Positions 11,999 to 24,018 of a DNA stretch of 64,000 nucleotides are shown piece by piece (positions within the stretch are counted from its first letter, which is position 1; the number at the start of each line of letters is the position of its first letter). Source of the stretch: Albula goreensis (Eukaryota; Chordata; Actinopteri; Albuliformes; Albulidae); assembly GCA_022829145.1 (NCBI GenBank), contig CM040764.1, forward strand, positions 13,271,670-13,335,669. The letters are read 5' to 3'. The translations under genes and the position numbers were made by a program. The notes under the pieces are model-generated. The model saw only the letters and a program-made list of their open reading frames with translations, did no database searches and was not told the DNA's origin.

Positions 11999-14900
11999 AT
12001 GACGAACCCCTGCCTGCGCCTCACAGCGCTGTATCTGCTGCCTCTCTGTTTGTCAGGTGAGTCAACCACTGGATTTCTCTGGACTTTTCTGTCAGAATAA
12101 CTTTTTCTGGCTTGGATTCAGCATTAGAGTACAATTAGAATTAACATTATGGAATATTGATGTTCAATGATTTGTCAATCACCCTGTACGTACAGTAACT
12201 ACACAAAGTTGGCAATTCAGATTTAGCTTTTATAAAAGTATATTTAAAAAGTATATTTAAAAATATTATATTCCCAGCATATCACATTCATTTTTGTCTT
12301 CGAGTTCAGACACAGATTCTCATCACACAGATGATCTGATTTATGCATTCCAATGCCCATAAACAAGATTTTATCTGAAGTCAGCATCCATCTTCATCCA
12401 TTTTAGTTGTTCATGTATTGATCAAGATAGAACATATTTTCTACTATATTCTGCACAATACATGGCAGATTTTATCCTGAAAATGTTTGCCCTTGGAAGA
12501 GGTTATTGTTTATAGACAGTCTGTCCGTGCCATACTCAGCTGCCAGCCTGTAATAATGGGCTAATCTCTTGCACAAGGCTAAAATCCTAGAGAGAGCTAG
12601 TCTTAGCTTGTGTCGGTCTCTATTTCAGGATGCTGGGGTAGAAATGAAGAGGAACGCCTCATCAATCACTTATTCAAGGAACGTAATTACAACAAGGAGC
12701 TGCGGCCTGTGGAGAAGAAGGAAGACGCCGTGACTGTTTACCTGGCCCTGACGCTGTCCAACCTCATCTCACTTGTATGTAACTCTGCTGTGCATCCAAA
12801 CGTTATGGCTGCCATAGATACTGCCACTGTGAGTGTGGAGCCAGTGCCCTCCGATCAGATCTTCATATGGGTCCTCTGTTTCCTCCGTTTTTGCAGAAAG
12901 AGGCTGACGAAACGCTTCTCACAAACGTGTGGATGGAACATGTAAGCAGGATAATATGAGACAGACATTGATCTGTGATTTGCCAACCTTACATACACAG
13001 TTTAGCCCTGTAACAGTGATATGCAGATAAAAAGCAAACCTGAGAAATTAATGCTGAAGCATAAATATAACATGTTTCTCTTTGGCAGATTTAGTCTAAA
13101 TCTGACATTTTCTGAAAAATTTAAGACAAATACAAAAAAAGAACCTTGTGACATGTAACTGCATTACTTCACTTAGTTTGGACATAAAAGCTGCCCATTC
13201 GATGCTTAATGACCCCTGAGTGTGTGTTTGGTTCAGGGCTGGAATGACGACAGACTGTCCTGGAATGCCACTGAGTATGGGGTGCCTGAACTGCGCCTTC
13301 CCTCTAGCATGGTGTGGCTACCAGAGATCGTCCTGGAGAACAAGTAAGACACACCTTTTCCCGTAAATGGCACACACACACATTCAATCTGTTCTTCATG
13401 TTTTGTCAAACCTGTCTGGATTTGAAAATTCAGTTTTGCTAGTCACCAATTATTCAAAATTCTTATATCTGCCTGTCAGTGAATACAGAATAAATGGTGA
13501 ACTTTCTGTTCTGCAGGTTTGTCCCTTTTTTGTCCTTAGTTTTATTGAGGTTCTTAGGATTGAGAGGGTCAGCTTGAACATCAGCTTGAACTATCGTCCA
13601 ATCACGTGTCTGGAATTCACCCGCTCACTTTGGTTGCTTTTAAATGAAGCTGTATTTTACTGGGGCACACTAATATAAATTTTCATTTCATAGCAATGAT
13701 GCCCAGTTCCAAGTGGCCTACTACTGCAATGTCTTAGTCTACGCCTCTGGGTATGTGTACTGGCTGCCGCCCGCTATTTTCCGCAGCTCCTGTGCAATCA
13801 ATGTCAACTACTTCCCCTTTGACTGGCAGAACTGCAGCCTGAAGTTCAGGTACCAAGATACACCGACCACAAATACAGCTTTAAATGTCATTCAAAGTAT
13901 ATACTGGTCATTCAAAACTTGCAATCCACTACACATGGGGAAATGCTATCGAGAGTATATAACTGTGTAGTAACAAATGAGATCCTGAAAAGGAAGGCAA
14001 GGCTAAACAATCTCCACTGACCTATCAACAATTACTCATATTTAAACCATCACGACTCCATCACCAAAATGCCCAAAATTTCATAGCTTTTAAAAATTTG
14101 AATGTTTTTTTGTAATTTATTGAATATTAAGCTTATGTTAGAAAAGAACTTTGGACATTACTACCACACAGACTGGTGATATTTCCTGAAATTGCTAATA
14201 TTTTGTTGCCAGCAAAATGGCAAGTTAAAAAATGTGTGTTTTTCATTGGAATGTCTCCATCCTCCAGCTCCTTGACCTACAATGCCAAAGAAATCACCAT
14301 GGAGCTGAAAGAAATGTCTGACCCTGAGACAGAAGAGTTGTATAAGGTGGAGTGGATTATCATTGATCCTGAAGGCTTCACAGGTGCTTGTGAAAGACCA
14401 GTTTTCTGAGTTCACTCAGTTCTCCAGATTTCGCAGTGTGGCACAGAGCTTATTGTGTCTGAGACGTTATGTTATTCATCCCCTAGCCTTTTTCTTCCTT
14501 TGTCTTGTAGAAAATGGAGAGTGGGAAATCGTTCACAAACCTGCCAGGAGGAACATCTACAAGAGCATCCCAAAGGACAGCAACAAGCACCAGGACATTA
14601 CCTTCTACCTCATCATCAGGCGCAAGCCCCTCTTCTACATAGTCAACATCATCATCCCCTGCGTCCTCATCTCCTTCATGGCTTCCCTTGTCTATTACCT
14701 CCCAGCCGACAGTGAGTACCGTATGGTCCCAAATCCTTGTGCTGCCGACCTCCACGTCCAGGGATTATCCACACTAACAAGGAGTTTGGCATTTCCCTGT
14801 GTCCCCTGTAAAAGGGCTTTCTTTCTATTTACTGATGGTCTTTAATCGCACAGTTGAATAGTGGAGTGTCGTCTCCTTGAGGGCTGTTTCTCACAGATTC

Positions 14901-17629
14901 TGCGTCCATTCAGGTGGGGAAAAGATGACCCTCTCCATCTCTGTGCTCCTGGCCCAGTCCGTTTTCTTGCTTCTGGTCTCTCAGAGACTGCCTGAGACCT
15001 CCATGGCCATCCCTCTCATTGTGAAGTGAGTGACAGTCTGTTTCCATCTGTGTAAAGTCATGCATACTTGAGAGAGCCAGAGGAAATATCACCCTGTGCC
15101 ACTGTTGAATTAAAAATTTCCAGACAAAAGAAATTTGCAAAAAACAAAAAACAATAGGTGAGAGTTTTGTGGTCAGGTAAGAATGTGTTTACTGACATTC
15201 CAATGAAATTGTGGCCTCTGCTTCATGATTTTAAGCAGTGTTCTTTGAGTTGGAGCATTGCTGGATCTTGGTGGTTTCGTTGTTTCAGAAAGCAGATGAT
15301 ATTATTCACCTTCTCTGCCAAAAGGTACCTGATGTTCATCATGGTGCTGGTCACAGTGGTGGTTCTGAACTGTGTGATCGTGCTGAACCTCCACTTTCGG
15401 ACTCCCAGTACCCATGTGATGTCTGACTGGACCAAAATGGTACGCATGCAAAATGCATACCTCAGTATTGCTCCATTGTTTCCTTTCTTCTGGTGTGTCC
15501 TCGTGAACAAGGCAGAGTTGTTTTCTGTATGCCCTGTCTTCTGCCCGTTTATTTTGTTCTCATCCTAACTTCCTTTCACTTACATATTGGTTCATTATTT
15601 CAAAAACATAATGTACATGTCTAATTTCAGACCATACTAATTCATATCCCATAACTAAAATAAGGTCTTACCTATTGTCCTAAATATTGTCCATGTAAAG
15701 ACAAATAAACACACAACACACAACAGAAAAAAACTAATGTAAAATCACAAGCATGTTCCTCTGCACCTACATGTTTCCTACTACATCAAATATCATGCAC
15801 ATGGCAATTAATGACACAATATGAAGGATGAGAATAAGTCAAAGGTTCCCTTCTTATCTGCTGTTTACGCCTACCCACAATCCTCCAGTTCTTCCTGAAG
15901 AGGCTTCCCCGGCTCCTGCACATGTCTCAGCCGGTGCCCGCTGAACCGAACTGGGAGGGCGCCATGGTACGGCGGTCAAGTTCTGTGGGCTACATCGCCA
16001 AGGCCGATGAGTACTACAACATTAAGTCTCGCAGCGAGCTGATGTTTGAGAAGCAGTCTGAGAGGCTCGGGTTCGTACCCCGCGCCACCCCCGCTACAGG
16101 TGGGTAAAATACAGGAGGACTGGGGAAGCAGCATTAGCCTCATTTGGTTCATTCTCAAAGTACAAATTATTGATATTTTCTGCCATTAATAAAAATTAGC
16201 AAGGAATGACCTCAGTGTTGCTCTCCAGCATGATGTTGCCGTGGAAACATAAATGACATTAAAGATCAGAGATAAAGTTTAAAAAAGACCTGTAGCACTT
16301 GTCTGACTCTGAATATGAGACTTGCTGAATGATGACCAGTAAGCTTTATCCATGGCTAAGCATTTTGGCTATAGCTAGCAATCACCAATTTAAGCAATAA
16401 TATTTAAACAGCTCTCCAGGTGGGCGTCAATCTCAACTCAATTTAACAAGCAATGTGTGTACTGTAATGCATCATCTAGCTACCAGTAAGGATCTAAATT
16501 ATGCTATATTACCATACTGAAATAAGAGGGGGCAGTGCCATCCTGTGATAACAGGCTCTTTTGAACAGATTACATCAACTATTCAGGGATACAAAGCCTG
16601 GAATTTCGCATGCAGAAGCACTGTTTTCAATGCTAATAGTCTTATGCAAAAACTTGAACAGTTAACCAATGAAAAACTAAGAGTTCGACTAGTGGGGATC
16701 TTCACAATATTGGCTGCTACCCAATTATAAATGCAATTACCTACAAAGAAAATAACTTTTCTCGGAACAACAAATCCATACTTGATGCAAACAAGGTTGG
16801 AGGTTGTCCTGCTAACATATCCGAGTGTCATGTTTGATCAAAATGTCTTTTTTTCTTACAGCATACAGATCAGATGACAGCAGTGAAGAAAATGATCAGT
16901 TGTTCTCTGAGATGAAGCCTGGAATAGACGGTGCCAATTACATTGTCAAGAACATGCGTGACAAGAATGACTATAATGAGGTAGGCGGTCTGCCAGCTCG
17001 TCCCCGGGTTATCCCGAGCAACAGAAGCCTGCTCAGTTTTGTCATTCTCTTTCTCTTAGCTACACATGCAGTCAGGGGTGGGGAGGTTATTTTAAAAATA
17101 TAATTGATTAATTGGCTGAGAGTAATAATACTTTATAGCCCTACTAATATTTTGGGTGTCTGCTCTATTGTAGTTGTACCCACTGAATGCACCTGTCTTC
17201 ACCCTGGCAAAGCAGTGAATGGTGGAAAGTAAAGCTGAACCTGACTTCATTCCTCTATGTGTGTGTAACCTTGCCATCTTTGTGGCGGCTCAGTGTGGAG
17301 CATTTGATAGCTTGTCACTTCCCTTACTGGAGCTAATCGTATCTCCACCTGTTATGTTTCCACTCCTGCCCCTTTCCCCCAATACCCCCACCCTGCCCCA
17401 TGTGTGCTCCCTCCCTCCCTCCCTCCCTCCCTCCCTCCAGGAAAAGGACAACTGGAGTGGAATCGCCAGGACAGTGGACCGGCTCTGCTTCTATCTGGTG
17501 ACTCCAGTCATGACAGTGGGAACCATTGTCATATTCATGAACGGAATATGCAACAACCCTCCTCCCCTGCCTTTCGCCGGCGACCCTTACAACTACGTAG
17601 AGGAGAACAAGCGCATCTTACCATCTTGA
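11999..17629 (+). CDS. chrnd: Muscle nicotinic acetylcholine receptor subunit delta, 12 exons
   Basis: Exons: 11999-12056, 12629-12774, 12897-12941, 13237-13343, 13694-13849, 14268-14383, 14511-14711, 14914-15025, 15325-15439, 15889-16099, 16862-16980, 17441-17629. All junctions are GT-AG and the phases close to 524 residues, close to human delta (517). There is a signal peptide at about 1-20. The Cys-loop is Cys152-Cys166 around [11 protein letters not shown]1 is about 249-273, TM2 281-300, TM3 315-335 and TM4 477-497. Delta rather than gamma/epsilon is shown by NPWE-free loop context, the VRRSSS-GYI-KA-EY block in the TM3-TM4 loop and the FxGDPYxY C-terminus. It forms part of the alpha2-beta-delta-gamma/epsilon cation channel at the neuromuscular junction. 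Two other ATGs just upstream are out of frame, so 11999 was chosen. The last intron ends in a CTCC microsatellite that doubles as its polypyrimidine tract. Confidence 0.97.
17406..17440 (+). repeat. (CTCC)n acting as 3' splice-site pyrimidine tract of chrnd exon 12
   Basis: About eight CTCC units run straight into the CAG acceptor of the last chrnd exon. The tract is both a tetranucleotide microsatellite and the only polypyrimidine tract available to this acceptor. Confidence 0.85.
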
Positions 17630-18520
17630 GTTACTCCTGGAATAGTGATCATGGTTGTAACCAAAGACCAGGGAGACAGCTTTGTGAGACCTGCATCTTT
17701 TACATACACCCAACGTTTCACACGGTATCAGTTGCCACATATTTTATTTGTTGATCCCAAAATGTTAAACTGTGATATGAAGGTTAAGTCTTAATACATT
17801 CACAATTCTTATAATATGCATATGGACACTACAGTCTACAATTCTTTTTTTGCACACGTTCAATGTGTGTATCAAGTACCCCTGTAGGTTTCCAGAAGCG
17901 TTCTTTTGTCATTTGAAGGTAACTGACATTTTGCTGTGACGGAAATGAAACATTTGGGTGTGATTATTTTACTAAAGGTTTGCATTTTTTTCTGGATATG
18001 ACTCTTTACTGTAAGAGGCTACAATAGATTACAGGAGGTCCTGAAGAGTTATGTTGTACTCTGTGTGGAAAGTTATTAATCACCATGTATATCTTATGCT
18101 ACACTGCCATCTAGAGGATTGGGACAGTATGCTCTTTCAAAAACAATTTGATGGTATAATGATCATATAATAAATACATCCATTCCTGATCAACTGCAAA
18201 GTGAAAGAAATAGCCTGGCTTTAAGACAGTAGATTCAAGGTTCAAATCCTAAGTGAAAAAATGTTGTTGGACCTGCAAAAGCTGCTTGGATATTCAGCTA
18301 TTCATTGATGGCATTTAAGTTCTATATTCCATGTGTCAGGAATCAATAAATGACCTGATAACATATTGTAAAAGAGACCAGATTATGACCACTGTACAAC
18401 TGTTTTTCTGATGCTATTGAAGCACCACTGTTTTTCCTTTAAACGACATCATCCATAGTTTGCTGATATGAAGCAATTCAATTGTTTAAGAGTAATAAAT
18501 GAACCTGATTTCATTCTTGG
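17630..18520 (+). other. chrnd: chrnd 3' UTR region
   Basis: AT-rich sequence after the stop codon with candidate AATAAA signals at 18169-18174, about 18345 and about 18494. Which one is used cannot be told from sequence. Confidence 0.45.
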
Positions 18521-19496
18521 TGAGGGGTTGGTTTTCATTGAAATTACTCTGAGTTATATGCAGTTACTTATATCAAACCTTTGACATTATGTAGACCAAA
18601 GGATGGGGATTTGTGGTCAGTAAGTCATTGGCAACCCAATGCGTAATTAAATGCCACCCACAATATATTTAATAAAATTAACATTCATATTTTTAAAAGC
18701 TTTCCAATGAATCCACCAGGTAAAAAGTGCTGGTGTTGTGAGGTTTTGACAGTATTTTCCCTCTGTAATACATTTGCAAAGCAGTGACTAAACGTACTGT
18801 GGAGGAACACATTTTCCAGACTGCAGCTGGTCAGGAAGGAGCTGAAGAACCAGTTGCCCAAACCACATAAAATACATTAGGATCATTTGCTGTGGAAAAG
18901 GTATGACCTCACTATCTGCAAATAAATCCCTCCAGTTTAAATTATTCTGTCATTTTTCTCCTTTTCTCCTCAAAATTATTGATTCAACAGAAAATGACAA
19001 AAGAAATTATTGAGACAGAAGCAGATTTGGGTGATCAATGTATTGAGCAACAGAGAGCAATAGCTAAGCCTGCAGGACCAAACCATTACTCCAGCCAGTC
19101 ATGTGGCCTTACAATGCATGGCCAGTGTCAACTCTGTTAGCCACCCTAGCACAGGGGTGCTGTTTTTCAATATGACACCCTGAAAAAACGTAGGCCCGCC
19201 AATACAATTACCATTACCCCTCAATTCGTCTGACAGCTACAGTAAAGAAATTCCTTAAGCAATGTAAAAAACATACAAGTGTTTACCACCACAGTGCGCA
19301 AAAGAAGAGAATGAAAGCAGAGTTGCCAGTTCCCTCCTGTTTTAACCCCGACAGGCAGAGCATCCTCACATTCTGATTGGACGGGAGAAGAATGCACAAA
19401 AGCTGCTGTCAATAACTAATTAAAAGCCCATCTCCAAGACACTGCAGCCCTTTTGAAATATGTTTTAAGACAACATTCCTACCGGTGAAATCACTC

Positions 19497-19600
19497 ACCA
19501 CAAGAGGGAGCTCACTGCTCACTTCAAGATGCTGTTTTTTTATGCTACTGTATTCCAGAAAAATATCAGAAATGCTAATCGTCAAAAATAATTAAAAAAA
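19497..19600 (+). repeat. Dispersed repeat, copy 1 (CTCF-like core)
   Basis: It begins ACCACAAGAGGGAGCTCACT and shares 24 bases exactly with 21554-21578. After that comes a more diverged stretch with a T-run and a CCAGAAA/CAGGAAA block in both copies. The element family is unknown. Confidence 0.5.
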
Positions 19601-21553
19601 AATATTTTGTTTATGAAATTATTAGAAAGGGATATTAAAAAGGACTGATGTTGTTTGCTGTGAAGGATAAAAATGACTGCAGTTGCCAGGTTATTTGATA
19701 AAGCATCTCTTCTGTGAAGAACATGATTTATGGGAAGAAAGTGTGCCACCTCAGCCTGCATCACAGACAGTTGCTGCCACCAGGAAAAAGCGGCAGTGTG
19801 GTGTGGAACAACCCTCTTTGTTAATTTGTCATTTTTACATTTTTCTGATTCAGATGTAGAATCATCCAGCGACTGCTGATTCCAGCGGCTCGAAGTGTGG
19901 ACACACGGCATCCTGGAAGACAATTTTCTGATTCGGCTCTCTCTAGTCATCACCTGATACTGTAAAACATTGCATAGTGGCATCTCTGTGTTGGAGGTGT
20001 TTCCTCCCCCTCCATCTCTGTACAGCATTTTGAGGGAGGGCACTACATACAGTAAATGCCATCCATTATTGCAATTATTCTCTGTGCAGTCAGTTTTTTT
20101 TTTTATCAAACAGTGCATGTTTTTCAAAACATGCAAGTAAGAGTAAAGATCAATCTAATGAATAGAGTATTGTGTATGTCTGCATCAGAATCACATTAAT
20201 AAATGTTATGGGATCAACCAGAGCTCAGCTTATTTAAATAATCACATGCTCAAAATGTTTCCATAACAGATGTACAAATAAAATAAATAGCAGTGGTATA
20301 AATAACATAGTAGTAGCCCTGATGCTAACCCCCCAAAAGGAATGGCAGTGCAAATAGATCAGATGTCTGTTTCCAGCCATTTTCTCACCTGTCGCTCCCT
20401 ATCAGTTTAGAATAGAGCTTTTATTCTCGGTGATAATGTGGCACTCTGAACAGTCACAGGACACAGGATACAATCTTCCCCTGTGTGCTCCCAGCTGTGC
20501 TATGTTTACTGACTCTCAGCTGAGGCTGGGTGACTGGGGTAGGTGACTGGAATATAGCCTTGATCAGTGTTGTTCAAACTAGGGGGTGAACCCTCAAGAG
20601 GCAGTCACACAGGCTCAGATCACTTGAAGAAATGTGGCTAAAGGCAAAAGCGCATAGACACAGGAGAGGCCCATGGGGTTAATGTTGACAGGGCAGATCT
20701 GGGGACCAGTGAGATTGCTTAGCAGCTACAGCAGAAATCTGTGGCCAGTGGAACACAAAGAAGATGCTGTGATTCTGGTTCAGTCCAAACTCAGCTCACT
20801 CATATGTGGCGATAAACCTTTTCATAACTTTCAATAGCACAAGGTTGTATGGGTTCTGGTGCATCCAAGACTGAATGTTATCTAAAAGCTTGCTGCTCAG
20901 ATATTTTGACCATCAACATGTAATTTTTTTTCCCTCTAATTTGCAGAATGAAGTTGACAGATCACTGCCTCTGTGGTAACAGCGTTAACCCTTGGTGGGG
21001 CTCAGTTTGAAATTCTATCTTGAACTGAGAGGGAACAACAAGAGCAAAAAGGTCTGATTTGGTTGGCCCCCTGCACCGCCCCCACCTCCCATTAGACTCA
21101 AACTTCAAGACAGAATAAAACCAGAGCAAGCCACTAACTCATAGTTTATGCAATACTGCCATCTAGTGGATTGAGATGAAACACCACTGCTTCTTCAAGC
21201 AAGAAGGATGATTTTTTTAAACACTTTTTTTTGAGTGTTACTGGACGACTGAGAAAGGCTGTCAAACTTTTCCAACGAATCTTCATCTGCACAGCTGAAT
21301 TAGAAAAATATTGAAATAATAAATAAAACTCTTCTGTGTCCAAGTCTCACATCTTGTCCCCTTTTAATTTATCATCAGTGAGTTGGATTGGCATAGGGCT
21401 CACTTATTGTGTGGACTATTTCTGTTTAAAAAGGAGTTTAATTACAGTGGGAAAAACAATCAAGGCGGCCATATCCCGGCTGTCCAGCTAGTTCTAGTTC
21501 TAGCTGTAAAACAGTATTTGATACCCACATTATAAAATCTGTACCCACCACTA

Positions 21554-21650
21554 ACCACAAGAGGGAGCTCACTGCTCAATTCATAATGTGTTTTTTTCAT
21601 TGCCACATTCAGGAAAGGATCAATTTGGAAAATAGCAGAAAATGGAAGAC
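21554..21650 (+). repeat. Dispersed repeat, copy 2 (CTCF-like core)
   Basis: Partner of the repeat at 19497. The conserved part contains CCACAAGAGGGAGC, close to the CTCF consensus but with an A where the consensus C is expected. Confidence 0.5.
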
Positions 21651-23753
21651 TATGAAAAAAAACAAGGGTTTTCCTTAAGCTTACGCATCTGTCTAATTAT
21701 GATCTAACTATTTACTTTTCATCAGAGACAGTGCAAGCTGTATTACTGTTCAAAATATTTCACAGGCAATGCATTTTGTGAGAACCCAGTCAAATCTGTT
21801 TTGAATTTTGCTTGAATGCAACAACAACATTGCTCTGATGCAATCATTGCACAGATCTGCTGAGGGATGCAGCAGAATTAAAAGGAGATGTGGCTGAGTG
21901 CATCTACTGAGGAGATCTACTGATGGCATGCAATCTCCTGACTGTTCAGCACTCACACAGGCTAACATGTATGATTAGCCATTTACAAAACTGGAGGGAA
22001 GGTAAAGTACCGCAAAAACATTTGATTACAATGCAGCTGGTTCTGAAGAAGACAACAGATAACGTCAGCCTTGGGATTTTTGAGATGCGATCCTCTGACA
22101 GCAGACCCTCTCAACCTTTTGTGCTCGTTGTATATGTTTAAAACCCACACAAATGTTCCACCTCTCTGCCTACTTCTGGCCAGATGCCCCGAGCAGATGT
22201 GTGTGGAGAGAGAGAGTGAAAGTGAGAACAGCAGTATAAAGGGTGACATTACGGTCCATTACATCACTATTGCCGCACTACATCAACAGCCTGCAATGAT
22301 TTCAAATGCTGTAACTATCGCCTGACCCATCTCTGCAGTTGATGGTGGCCACCTCGGATTCAAGCCCACAAACCCTAAATCCCAGAGCTGTGTTCCAGTG
22401 GTTGATACACAATCACTTCAAATAGGCCATTGCTATCATACACTTTAGGTTTAGGTTTACTTCCTCATTTCCTGCTCTCAGTCAAGGATCAGGGTGGATC
22501 CCCCAAAACATGTGTTTCCCTCCCACACAGCAAAGCTGAGCCTTAGAGCCTTAGATTACACATATGAGACCAGATGCAGGAAATGCATCATGGGAGGTGT
22601 AGTTCTAATTCATTAATCGGTAGGCAACCAGTCAGATTGGGCAAAAGCAGGTTCAGTGAAATTGAATGAACTCAGTTATTCTTCAACAGTGCTGTAAAAA
22701 AATGTTTTAACATGTTTTTACTATAAATACAACAAGGAACAACATATATGCAAATTCGAAATAGGTAATCTTTTCTTTGATCTTGGACATACCAGCTATT
22801 GCTGGCAGCCCTGGCTCACAATGAATAATTGGCATGTGCATCTCCTAAGGAAGACGGAATTTAGTCTGTGTCTCTGTGTTCTACAGTGACCCTTGCAGGT
22901 AAATGAGGTGCCCACAGTCTGCCTGCTCAAAGCTGTGCGAAAGGTGGCTTGCTCTGGCTGGTAACAGTGCGGGCTGTTCAACTTGCAGACTGTGGAGTGA
23001 CAGCTGTGCAGTGGCAGCTGACAGTGCATGCGTCAGAGGACAGCACATACTTGTCTGTGCTCTTCTGAAGAAACAGTGGAGGGCGTAGCAAAGGGAGTGC
23101 CTAGTGAATTTTTGGTATTCCAAAATTGGAGAAAGAGGGGGGAAAATATACAAAAAATTAAATATTGGACAATAGTAGATTGATGGACAAAGTCACAATA
23201 CTGACCATTGAAACTATACCATGCTGAATTAAAATTTAACCAATGCACTTCTGAAATGAATTCATGTCTGGATTTGGACTCTCCAGTTATTTACATTACA
23301 TCCTTCAAAGAAATGATAAAATCAAAGGACTATAAAATTCATATAGATAAATACATATTTTTAAACCCTTGAAAATTATTACAAGCCATTATGACTTTGC
23401 AGCTGGTCTGTGCTTTCAAGAATAAAGTTACAGGCACAGAGAACAATGTTACTTGGATCTTTGATTCTGTCCGTTGGAGATCCTACATTTAGCCGTGCTT
23501 CCCATAACAGCACATATTTCTTTCTGACTCCCTTATGGTGATTGTTATAGATAGAAATAAAGAGCAAGAAACCACCTGCCCAGAACCATCCCTCTACAAA
23601 CCATCTGCAGTGAGCAATCAGAATGTAACACAATCTCTGCGTTTTACCGCTCAGAGTCTGCAGTAGCGGAAAACAGTTACAAAAATACTGTAAAGTCACA
23701 CCCCCCTTCCCGCTCACCCCCCCGTCCACTCATCGTGTCCCCACGGACTGTTT

Positions 23754-23777
23754 CACCTGTGTACATTGTGACAGCTG
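23754..23777 (+). promoter_or_regulatory. chrng: E-box pair upstream of chrng
   Basis: CACCTG (23754-23759) and CAGCTG (23772-23777) lie 18 bases apart, about 240-265 bases before the start codon. This matches the paired E-box arrangement known for muscle acetylcholine receptor gamma and other subunit promoters. Inferred from motif and position. Confidence 0.55.
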
Positions 23778-24018
23778 ACAATGCAAAGGAGGGCAGTCAA
23801 CTGGGCTCTGAAAGCCAGGCGGGCCACCCGAAAATAACCCATCCACCACAGGACAAAGGCCCCAGCTCCCTTTCAAGCATCTAACCCAGAGCTAACCCCC
23901 AAACCCCAAACCCCACCCACAGTCTGACCTCCCGTAGACCAGATGCACCACCCCTCTCCCAGGCTAACCACCGAGGCGGTAGCTTAAGAAACAACAGTGC
24001 TCTACGGACAATCGCACC

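Larger units (their letters stand above)
18521..23753. other. Intergenic chrnd-chrng, about 5 kb
   Basis: No coding exon is recognised. The longest frame (minus strand, 19582-20136) has no motif or splice context. The region holds two pairs of short dispersed repeats: one around ACTGCCATCTAG at about 18094-18122 and 21146-21176, and one around CCACAAGAGGGAGCTCACTG at 19497-19521 and 21554-21578. Both resemble CTCF-type cores. The rest is AT-rich without evident structure. Confidence 0.5.

Noticed and set aside
18230..18265. GGTTCAAATCC resembling a tRNA T-loop
   Set aside because: No acceptor stem, D-arm or anticodon arm can be built around it.
19582..20136. 184-codon minus-strand frame between chrnd and chrng
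   Set aside because: No domain, no splice context and AT-driven composition. The length is within chance for this window.
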